This document shows positions 1 to 5,403 of a stretch of DNA of 10,000 bases, one piece after another. The position numbers and the translations under genes were made by a program. The notes under the pieces are model-generated. The model searched no databases, was not told the origin of the DNA, and saw only the letters and a list, made by a program, of their open reading frames with translations. The stretch spans positions 1-10,000 of the forward strand of contig NZ_JAIWOI010000310.1 of the NCBI RefSeq assembly GCF_020217005.1. The letters run 5' to 3'. Positions within the stretch are counted from its first letter, which is position 1. Each line of letters begins with the position of its first letter. This DNA is from Rheinheimera sp. (GTDB lineage: Bacteria; Pseudomonadota; Gammaproteobacteria; Enterobacterales; Alteromonadaceae).

Positions 1-36
1 ATGATGGCTCTGGCGAAGTCAGAGTCTAATCCATGA
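1..36 (+). other. Possible tail of an upstream gene
   Basis: Two forward frames are open from the window edge. Frame 1 reads to a TGA at 34-36, directly against the ribosome binding site of the microcin gene, and frame 3 reads to a TAA at 27-29. Either could be the last codons of a gene left of the window, and the tight spacing would suit an operon. The short stretch cannot be assigned to a family. It also holds a small inverted repeat, CTCTG (8-12) and CAGAG (20-24). Confidence 0.25.
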
Positions 37-49
37 AAGGAGATCAAAA

Positions 50-274
50 ATGAAAGAGTTAACCTGTGAACAAGTGAATGAAGTAAGTGGCGGATTTAAA
101 CCACCAACAGATGTATGGCCTGGTATGTCAGCGAGATTGGCGTTGACGACTTTTAAAGGTTGGGGTTGGGTTGGTGCTGCATTTAGCGCTGGGTATGCAG
201 CTGGGGAGTTTTTGAACAGAAACACCCCCATTCAGAAAAAGATCGCCAGTTTAATTGACTCCATGTCTCGTTAG
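50..274 (+). CDS. Class II microcin / bacteriocin precursor with double-glycine leader
   Basis: This gene encodes a 74-residue precursor. Residues 1-15 (MKELTCEQVNEVSGG) match the leader class cut by C39-peptidase exporters: a short charged start, spaced hydrophobic residues (L4, V9, V12) and Gly14-Gly15. Cleavage after Gly15 would release a 59-residue peptide. It carries seven Lys/Arg against three Asp/Glu, three Trp (23, 38, 40) and a Gly/Ala-rich hydrophobic centre (about 37-52) that includes a GxxxG at 48-52 suited to helix packing in a membrane. The mature part has no cysteine, so no disulfide or lanthionine is possible; the only Cys (C6) is in the leader. The start is firm: AAAGGAG at 36-42 lies 7 nt before the ATG. 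The hairpin, putative immunity gene and C39 exporter downstream support the role. I do not recognise the mature peptide as a named microcin. The leader and context are seen; antibacterial activity is inferred. Confidence 0.85.
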   Translation: MKELTCEQVNEVSGGFKPPTDVWPGMSARLALTTFKGWGWVGAAFSAGYAAGEFLNRNTPIQKKIASLIDSMSR

Positions 275-282
275 TACTAACC

Positions 283-310
283 AGGGAGATGAGTCGATTG
301 CCATCTCCCT
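283..310 (+). terminator. Intercistronic hairpin, partial terminator or mRNA stabiliser
   Basis: A perfect 9-bp stem (283-291, AGGGAGATG, with 302-310, CATCTCCCT) encloses a 10-nt loop just after the microcin stop codon. Only a broken T-run (TTCTAAT) follows, so full termination is unlikely. Placement between a peptide gene and its putative immunity gene suggests partial termination or 3'-end protection, giving more peptide message than downstream message. Confidence 0.7.
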
Positions 311-327
311 TCTAATGGAGAAGTATT

Positions 328-639
328 ATGAAAAACGTAAAGTCTAAGATGACGGAAAACGAAGTCACAGTTATCCTTTATAGTCTGGCATTTGTAATGT
401 TTTTGCTTTCAATGCATGCAATATCTGCACATGACATATGGGGTTTTTTATCCTATTTAGGGACATCTCTCGTGTTAGCACTTGGGCCAAAAGACCCTGA
501 TTTTTACAATTCACGCATCAAAAACTTGAGTGATTTAAACAATGTATCTTATTCAACTGATGCACTAACTGGTGCAATAATAAGCGTTGCTTGCATATTC
601 ATGATCGTTGGATTCGTAGGGCGATTGTTTTTTTCATAG
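328..639 (+). CDS. Small three-helix membrane protein, putative microcin immunity protein
   Basis: This 103-residue protein belongs to no family I recognise by sequence. It has a short charged N-terminus (MKNVKSKMTENE) and three hydrophobic segments at about 13-32, 38-53 and 80-102. They are separated by a polar stretch (54-79) that contains most of the charged residues between the helices. The start is supported by GGAG at 317-320, 7 nt before the ATG. Small multi-helix inner-membrane proteins encoded next to the precursor are typical immunity proteins of class II microcins, so the role is inferred from size, topology and position. It lies 53 nt after the microcin gene with a hairpin between. 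Hand-counted G+C in 361-600 is 36% (87 of 240), lower than in the genes to the right, which suggests transfer. It could instead be an unrelated small membrane protein. Confidence 0.7.
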   Translation: MKNVKSKMTENEVTVILYSLAFVMFLLSMHAISAHDIWGFLSYLGTSLVLALGPKDPDFYNSRIKNLSDLNNVSYSTDALTGAIISVACIFMIVGFVGRLFFS

Positions 640-651
640 AAGATAATTCTT

Positions 652-841
652 GTTAGTACCATTCGTAAAGCGGAAGTTTTTCTTGCGACTATGGAGTTGT
701 AGAGGTTCAAAATATTCTTGATGAAGAACTGCAATATCGAGTCGAAATTACTAGGAGAATCTCAGTAATCCTCTAATTGAAAAGGTTTTTCCAATTGAGA
801 TGTCTAGTGTTGATGGCTTTGTTGCTTCAAAAATAGGGTAA
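652..841 (+). pseudogene. Possible decayed gene fragment spread over three frames
   Basis: Three forward frames each give a short protein-like stretch, and they hand over in sequence. The first is 652-702 (contains AEVFLATMEL). The second is 669-776 (contains ILDEELQYRVEI). The third is 755-841 (contains NPLIEKVFPIEM and VDGFVASKIG, then TAA). Read in that order they look like about 60 residues of one soluble protein broken by two frame changes. The family is not recognisable. A relic of the CvaA/HlyD-type partner normally encoded near a CvaB-type exporter is one possibility, but nothing in the residues proves it. Chance open frames in AT-rich DNA are the alternative. Confidence 0.25.
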
Positions 842-861
842 ACCTAGCTTGAGTCGTTATA

Positions 862-873
862 GGTAAATTTACC
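862..873. repeat. Perfect 12-bp palindrome GGTAAATTTACC
   Basis: This fully self-complementary 12-mer lies upstream of the exporter gene. An outer copy of its arm, GGGTAAA at 836-842, can also pair with TTTACCC at 868-874, so two alternative pairings share the right arm. It could be an operator for a dimeric repressor or part of an RNA structure. No regulator gene is in the window. Confidence 0.45.
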
Positions 874-894
874 CGCATTGGTTGTACGGGTTTT
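871..894 (+). terminator. Weak terminator-like hairpin after the immunity-like gene
   Basis: ACCCG (871-875) pairs with CGGGT (887-891) around an 11-nt loop, and the sequence continues TTTATG. The stem is only 5 bp and the T-run is short, so this is at best a weak intrinsic terminator. It would separate the peptide and immunity message from the exporter gene. It shares bases with the neighbouring palindrome, so the two folds exclude each other. Confidence 0.3.
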
Positions 895-993
895 ATGTTG
901 CTCATTTATGGGGCAGACAATAACAGCGTTGAGAAATGACTGAAATAGGTTGGTTACCGGGCACATTTTATCTGTATTAGCGGAACTAATAGC

Positions 994-3108
994 ATGCAAA
1001 CAATCTTCCAAGCCGAAGCTGCGGAATGTGGGTTAGCCTGCTTGGCTATGGTGGCCGATGCCTACGGTTATAAAACTGATATGACGAGTTTGCGCCAGCG
1101 TTATCCTTTGTCGCTTAAAGGTGCCACGTTACAGCAACTGATGCAATTGGCAGATCAGCTTGGTTTAGCCGCAAGGGCTTTGAGACTCGAGCTACACGAA
1201 TTGTCCCAACTCAGGCTTCCTTGTATTTTGCATTGGCAAATGAGCCACTTTGTTGTGCTGGTTAAAGTCAAAGGTCAGAAAGTTCAAATTCTTGACCCTG
1301 CTTTTGGCAAGAGAGATTTGAGTTGTGCTGAGCTCGATCAGTGTTTCACTGGCATTGCACTTGAGTTAAGCCCTACAAGCGCCTTTAAAAAACAAGATCA
1401 GAGGCAAAAGCTAAGTATTCGTCAGTTTTGGTCCTCTGCTACTGGTTTATGGTCTGCGTTATTGCGGATCCTGTTGATGTCGCTGGTGCTGCAGTTTTTT
1501 ATGCTGGTTGCTCCTTACTACATGCAGCTCGTCGTGGATGAAGTATTGGTGAGCAGAGATCTGGATTTGCTTCACGTTCTGGCCATTGCCTTTAGCTTAT
1601 TGTTGCTGTTGCAAATACTAACTGCCGTCCTGCGAAGTTGGCTGGTACTACATTTAAGTAGCGTATTAAATCTGCAGTTAGCCACTAATCTGTTTCGGCA
1701 TTTATTGCATTTGCCACTGAGTTTCTTTGAGAAACGCCATATGGGAGATGTAGTCTCTCGTTTTGGTTCTTTGCAGCAACTACGTGAATTACTGACCAAT
1801 AGTCTGATTGAGGCCCTGATTGATGGCTTGATGGCGTGCACAGTGCTGGTGTTACTTTTCGTTTATCATCCGGTTTTGGCCTCTGTGGTACTTTTTGCAG
1901 TCTTGCTTTATGCAGTGCTGAGGTTAGTTTTTTATGCGCCACTGAAGCAATGCACTGAGCAAGGCATCGTCGCACAGGCCAAAGAGCAATCCGGTTTTAT
2001 GGAAAGTGTCCGTGCTATTCAATGCCTGCAGTTGTTTTCAAAACAAAGTCAAAGGTTAAGTCTGTGGCAGAATCAGTACTCTGAGGCTGTGGATCAGCAC
2101 TTCAGATTGGGTCGCTGGGAGTTGTCTTTGCAAGCTGCCAATCAGCTTTTGTTTGGTGTTGAACACATAGTGGTGGTTTATCTGGCAGCTTTAGCAGTGA
2201 TCGACAACAGCTTTAGCGTGGGAATGTTGTTTGCGTTCGCCAGCTACAAAACTCAGTTTACCCAAAGGGCATCGGCTTTTATTGATCATTGGGTTGAATT
2301 CCGCATGCTGGATTTGCACTTACAGCGTCTGGCAGATATAGCTCTGACTGACACAGAACCATGCGGAGCCAGTCAACCTTATTTGCAGTTACGAGGTCAT
2401 ATTGAACTCCGCGAGCTGTGTTTTCGTCAGGCAGATCAGGAACCATGGTTATTTCACCAGTTAAATTTTCGCCTTAACCCAGGTGAAAGCGTCGCTATTG
2501 TTGGCCCCTCTGGTATAGGAAAAACCAGTTTATTAAAAATAATAGTTGGAATGACAAAGGCGCAACAGGGAAAGGTTCTGGTGGACGGTATGGAGCTAAC
2601 CAGTTTCGGCTTACAGCATTACCGGGGGCAAATAGCCGCAGTGATGCAAAATGATCAACTGTTGTCTGGAACTGTGATGGACAACATCTGCTTTTTCAGC
2701 CCGAAACCTGACTTAGACTACCTGATGTATTGTGCCGAACTGGCTGCGGTGCATCAGGATATAGTGGCTATGCCTATGGGCTACAATACCCTGATAGGCG
2801 ATATGGGCTCCGCCTTATCCGGCGGGCAAAAACAGCGTCTGTTGATTGCCCGTGCTTTGTACCATAAACCCAAAGTATTGCTGCTTGATGAAGCGACCAG
2901 TCATCTGGACTTGTTGCTGGAAGCCAAAGTCAATCAGGCTATTCGCCAATTAAAAATAGGCCGTATTATGGTTGCTCACAGGACTGATACTATTTTAACA
3001 GCAGATCGAATCCTGTTATTACGCCAGGGGCAGCTGACCGATATCACGGGCGAGTTCCGCCAATTGCATAATTCGCCCCAGTCATTGAGCCACAGAGAGC
3101 CCTGTTAA
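994..3108 (+). CDS. Bacteriocin-processing ABC exporter with C39 peptidase domain (CvaB-type)
   Basis: This is an inner-membrane exporter that removes double-glycine leaders and pumps the mature peptide out. Residues 1 to about 125 form the C39 peptidase: Gln6 (oxyanion), catalytic Cys12 in AAECGLACLAM, His85 in SHFVVLV and Asp101 in DPAFGKR. The 73 and 16 residue spacings equal those I recall for CvaB of the colicin V system. Membrane helices lie at about 153-175, 192-214, 272-292, 294-314 and 386-404. The nucleotide-binding domain (about 466-690) has Walker A GPSGIGKTS (504-512), Q-loop Gln552, signature LSGGQKQR (608-615), Walker B VLLLDEA (628-634) and switch His662, all intact. At 704 residues it is full length. 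ATG 994 has only a weak GGA upstream, and the in-frame extension back to the TAG at 946 has no better start and no CvaB-like residues. The precursor at 50-274 is the likely substrate. No fusion partner lies beside it. Confidence 0.93.
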   Translation: MQTIFQAEAAECGLACLAMVADAYGYKTDMTSLRQRYPLSLKGATLQQLMQLADQLGLAARALRLELHELSQLRLPCILHWQMSHFVVLVKVKGQKVQILDPAFGKRDLSCAELDQCFTGIALELSPTSAFKKQDQRQKLSIRQFWSSATGLWSALLRILLMSLVLQFFMLVAPYYMQLVVDEVLVSRDLDLLHVLAIAFSLLLLLQILTAVLRSWLVLHLSSVLNLQLATNLFRHLLHLPLSFFEKRHMGDVVSRFGSLQQLRELLTNSLIEALIDGLMACTVLVLLFVYHPVLASVVLFAVLLYAVLRLVFYAPLKQCTEQGIVAQAKEQSGFMESVRAIQCLQLFSKQSQRLSLWQNQYSEAVDQHFRLGRWELSLQAANQLLFGVEHIVVVYLAALAVIDNSFSVGMLFAFASYKTQFTQRASAFIDHWVEFRMLDLHLQRLADIALTDTEPCGASQPYLQLRGHIELRELCFRQADQEPWLFHQLNFRLNPGESVAIVGPSGIGKTSLLKIIVGMTKAQQGKVLVDGMELTSFGLQHYRGQIAAVMQNDQLLSGTVMDNICFFSPKPDLDYLMYCAELAAVHQDIVAMPMGYNTLIGDMGSALSGGQKQRLLIARALYHKPKVLLLDEATSHLDLLLEAKVNQAIRQLKIGRIMVAHRTDTILTADRILLLRQGQLTDITGEFRQLHNSPQSLSHREPC

Positions 3109-3150
3109 ATCTGGCTGTTTTTAGTGTTCTCATTCGGCCAGTTTTAACAG
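3102..3150. terminator. Inverted repeat across two convergent gene ends
   Basis: Bases 3102-3117 pair with 3135-3150: 14 Watson-Crick pairs, one G-T wobble and one mismatch, around a 17-nt loop. The left arm contains the exporter's TAA, and the right arm lies in the last codons of the kinase gene, whose stop (3130-3132) is in the loop. No T-run follows on either strand, so the repeat is better read as a bidirectional 3'-end or stabilising structure than as a classical terminator. Confidence 0.5.
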
Positions 3151-4302
3151 CAGATCGTGTGGTGTGAGTTGTTGACGTTGCAAAATCAAATCCTGCCCCA
3201 ATGCAAGCAGTCGTCTTTGAGTCTGAAGTTTAAAGCCGGCATCTGCCAAGGCTTTCAGCTCTTCGGCAACACCCCAGCCAACAGTGCGACGTATCAGCTC
3301 GCAACCAGCATAACCTAAAGTATCCTGCCAGATCTGATGCAGGAACCTCTGTTGATAAAGTGCATTCTGAAAACTCTGATCTTTAGTTTCCATTTGCATC
3401 AGTTTGCTGAAGACTGTAGAAAACTCCTGCCAGAACAAGTCGATTTGGTTGGACAAATAGTCACGGGTCGATGGTACTTTGGTAGAGTCCTGAGTGATCA
3501 GATTTAAAATAAGGCTGGCGATCAAAGTACCGCTATCAAATCCAATCGGGCCGTAACAGCCAAATTCTGCACCTATCACTTTAATTTCTTCATGACTGAC
3601 TAACAGATTACCGCAGTGCAAATCACCGTGTAACAAAGCCTGAGGTTTGGTGAGAAAGTCCGCTTTAAGTTGAGCGACTTCGGCCTGAAGGGCCTCGTTG
3701 ACCCACAAGCTACGGACTTCAGGTACTTGTGTAAAACTCAGGCTATTGCGTTCATGATTACAATAAGGATCGGTGAACACCAGATCTTCAGTCACAAGGC
3801 AAAGTTCGGGATTATTAAATTGCAATTGCCTGGCTTTTTTAACCGGGCCTGTAAGCGCAAAGTCACTACTGTAAAAGCAAGTCTGTGCCAGATAACGCGC
3901 CAATTGAATGCCAAGTTTTGCAGGTTGTTGTCCGACAGTAATTGCAAAGCGCAATACAGAGCAGTCTGCTAAGTCTTCCAGCAATAAAGTTGCAAGTTCG
4001 GGGTCATAGTACAGAACCTCGACCAGATACTCTGGACAGATTTTGGCTTGATGTTTTAGTACATCAGCTTCGATTTGTGCTCTGTGCAAACTGACAGGCC
4101 AGTATTGAGTGAAACCTGAATGTTCAGGCAAGGCTTGTTTTACTATAAGGCTGGTCCCTCTGTTATTTTTCACTCTGAACACTTGGTTCAGACCATTGGT
4201 ATCCAGCTGTTCTGCGGTTAACTGACTGTGGTCGCCAAACAAATCACTGTGCTTGTCGGCAAATAATGCGGCGTCTTTCGAGTTTAAGCGCAGGTAAGGC
4301 AT
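3130..4302 (-). CDS. mtnK: S-methyl-5-thioribose kinase-like protein with altered DxE motif
   Basis: MtnK phosphorylates 5-methylthioribose with ATP in the cytoplasmic methionine salvage pathway. This 390-residue protein is close to the usual length and carries MtnK traits. These are NQVFRV (39-44), the ATP-contact lysine in IVKQALP (53-59, K55), WP at 68-69, LVFTDPY (174-180) followed by an H and an N, HGDLH (225-229) with the catalytic Asp, YGPIGFD (250-256) and the paired arginines R338-R339. The odd point is residues 244-246. The family's metal-binding DxE (usually D-P-E) reads G-A-E, and the codon is GGT where GAT would encode Asp. The protein may be inactive or changed in function, though the frame is otherwise intact. 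No other methionine-salvage gene is in the window. A weak AGAGGA lies about 11 nt before the ATG. The fold is shared with aminoglycoside phosphotransferases, but the motifs point to MtnK rather than resistance. Confidence 0.82.
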   Translation of the reverse strand: MPYLRLNSKDAALFADKHSDLFGDHSQLTAEQLDTNGLNQVFRVKNNRGTSLIVKQALPEHSGFTQYWPVSLHRAQIEADVLKHQAKICPEYLVEVLYYDPELATLLLEDLADCSVLRFAITVGQQPAKLGIQLARYLAQTCFYSSDFALTGPVKKARQLQFNNPELCLVTEDLVFTDPYCNHERNSLSFTQVPEVRSLWVNEALQAEVAQLKADFLTKPQALLHGDLHCGNLLVSHEEIKVIGAEFGCYGPIGFDSGTLIASLILNLITQDSTKVPSTRDYLSNQIDLFWQEFSTVFSKLMQMETKDQSFQNALYQQRFLHQIWQDTLGYAGCELIRRTVGWGVAEELKALADAGFKLQTQRRLLALGQDLILQRQQLTPHDLLLKLAE

Positions 4303-4370
4303 TGGCGTACAAATCCTCTAATAAGAAAAGGCCATCATCGCAAACCCCTTTGGACTGCACAATGACCTTT

Positions 4371-4389
4371 TGCCCATAACTTCCGGGCA
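4371..4389 (-). terminator. Short hairpin after the lipoprotein gene
   Basis: TGCCC (4371-4375) and GGGCA (4385-4389) form a 5-bp stem with a 9-nt loop. It starts 11 nt after the lipoprotein stop codon, reading the minus strand. The next bases (AAAAGG) give no T-run, so it is weak as a terminator. The kinase gene on the same strand begins only about 70 nt further on and may be reached by read-through. Confidence 0.3.
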
Positions 4390-4400
4390 CAAACAGCTAT

Positions 4401-5198
4401 TTAAGGCTGTACTGGCGTAAAACGTAGCAACGCTGCTGTGCGTGCTTTATACAAAGCCAAACCCGACTCATTCAGGCTATAGTTGTCCGTACCCTGCAGA
4501 GTTGTCAGAAATTGCTGCTCTATGGATGCATTAAGGCAGGCTTTTTCTGTTGTGGCCATAGGCTTAAAACTCAGACGCAGGCCTTCTGTTTCATATGCAC
4601 CGGTAAATTGGTTGCAGCCGGCAAAACCACTAACCCGACCATCAGTGCCAAACTGAAGGTAAGGGGTCATGTCCGGCTCTGTCGCGGCTATTGTTTGTCC
4701 CATTAGCTCCGTCAGCTTCCAGCGCAAACCTGTGAGTGCAGCTGCTGTTCTGTCTTGTTTCTTGAGCTGGTAGTGCTCAGCCAGCTCACCAGTGATCTGT
4801 TGGCCCTGCATGTCCAACTGTATTAACTGATTCTCGCCAACTTTATAGAAAGCCGGTCCATCGTGTTGATCCAGTAAACGAATTACAGAACCTGTTGCAT
4901 CCCATTCAAAATGGCCTTGTTGCTCAAAAGGTGCGGCATCTTTACCCAGATAAGTGCTACTGAGCTGATAACTATTGTCCATCTTTAGCGTCAATGAAGT
5001 CCGGATACCTTCGCAGTCGGCACAAGGCACGACACCTTGATATACACCGGCCCAATCTAAAGAATTAGCGCTGTTGTGACTGCTGTTTGCTGTTGCCACT
5101 ACTTCTGTTGGCGTTGCTGTTTGTGGCTCTGTTGGAGCTGGTCCGCAGGCGGCCAATATCAGGCAAGCGGTCAGACTGAGGATTATTGGTTTAAGCAT
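4401..5198 (-). CDS. Lipoprotein with NlpE-like and META/HslJ-like domains
   Basis: This is a 265-residue envelope lipoprotein. The N-terminus is a lipoprotein signal ending in LAAC, with the lipidated Cys at 18. A Pro/Thr/Ala-rich linker runs to about 46. The first domain (about 48-150) resembles the NlpE N-terminal domain: WAGVYQGVVPCADCEGI with the CxxC cysteines 59 and 62. In E. coli, NlpE senses envelope stress and copper through the Cpx system. The second domain (about 155-262) is META-like, with LRWKL, the SGFAGCNQFTG core and TTEKAC. Such domains occur in HslJ-type stress and antibiotic-tolerance proteins. The start is ATG 5198, because AGGAG lies 7 nt upstream; an in-frame TTG one codon earlier is too close to it. 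The gene diverges from the RND efflux genes, which suggests but does not prove a shared envelope-stress role. Domain calls are firm; function is inferred. Confidence 0.88.
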   Translation of the reverse strand: MLKPIILSLTACLILAACGPAPTEPQTATPTEVVATANSSHNSANSLDWAGVYQGVVPCADCEGIRTSLTLKMDNSYQLSSTYLGKDAAPFEQQGHFEWDATGSVIRLLDQHDGPAFYKVGENQLIQLDMQGQQITGELAEHYQLKKQDRTAAALTGLRWKLTELMGQTIAATEPDMTPYLQFGTDGRVSGFAGCNQFTGAYETEGLRLSFKPMATTEKACLNASIEQQFLTTLQGTDNYSLNESGLALYKARTAALLRFTPVQP

Positions 5199-5403
5199 CA
5201 AAAATCTCCTGTTTTTGGTTGTTCAGGGCGTTTTGCTGAGTTGCACTTTAAAGAGGTGGGGCTTTACCAAAACTGAATTGGCAGAAAAAACCTTGTACCA
5301 CCCTGTATTCACAACCGCTGGTCACAGTGGGCTGGAGTCATTGACACCAGAGGCTAGACTGGCACTCATCAGCTATCTTGTCCCTAAAGAGTACAACAGA
5401 GTG
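5199..5403. promoter_or_regulatory. Divergent control region between lipoprotein and efflux genes
   Basis: These 205 bases separate two genes transcribed away from each other, so both promoters are expected here. I found no convincing -35/-10 pair on either strand. The best forward one, TTGCAC (5241-5246) then TTACCA (5264-5269), is poor. No clear operator palindrome is visible, only the short repeat CTGGT/ACCAG within about 5320-5352. The forward frame is open through much of this region but has no protein-like character. Confidence 0.5.
5206..5210 (-). promoter_or_regulatory. Ribosome binding site that fixes the lipoprotein start
   Basis: Read on the minus strand this is AGGAG, extended to AGGAGA, 7 nt from ATG 5198 but only 4 nt from the in-frame TTG at 5201. 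It therefore favours the ATG. Confidence 0.75.

Larger units (their letters stand above)
640..993 (+). other. 354-base AT-rich gap without an intact gene
   Basis: No ORF with a plausible ribosome binding site and family resemblance was found here. The only longer ORF is antisense (734-549) and mostly shadows the immunity-like gene. The gap holds coding-like fragments in three forward frames (652-841), an AT-rich hairpin (775-796), a 12-bp palindrome (862-873) and a weak terminator-like hairpin (871-894). G+C in 661-840 is 36% by hand count. A promoter for the exporter should lie here or upstream. The best I see is TTGGTT (950-955), a 17-nt spacer and TGTATT (973-978), which is too weak to call. 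Confidence 0.6.

Noticed and set aside
549..734. Antisense 61-codon frame over the immunity-like gene
   Set aside because: It has no ribosome binding site and no recognisable features, and it shadows a better-supported gene on the other strand.
721..768. Fifteen-codon ORF beginning MKNCNIESK as a second small peptide
   Set aside because: No ribosome binding site precedes it, it has no Gly-Gly leader, and it overlaps the more coherent three-frame fragments.
775..796. AT-rich hairpin as an intrinsic terminator
   Set aside because: The T-run lies inside the stem rather than after it, the stem is mostly A-T with a bulge, and the loop is only 3 nt.
949..993. Longer N-terminus for the ABC exporter, from after the TAG at 946
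   Set aside because: No ATG, GTG or TTG is available in frame, and the residues do not match the pre-C39 region of CvaB. ATG 994 already places the oxyanion Gln and catalytic Cys correctly.
3130..4302. Aminoglycoside phosphotransferase resistance gene
   Set aside because: The kinase fold is shared, but LVFTDPY, YGPIGFD and the paired arginines point to the methylthioribose kinase family.
5215..5403. TTG-initiated 63-residue N-terminal extension of the RND permease
   Set aside because: It has no ribosome binding site, its residues do not resemble an RND N-terminus, and it covers the divergent promoter region. TM1 begins normally just after ATG 5404.
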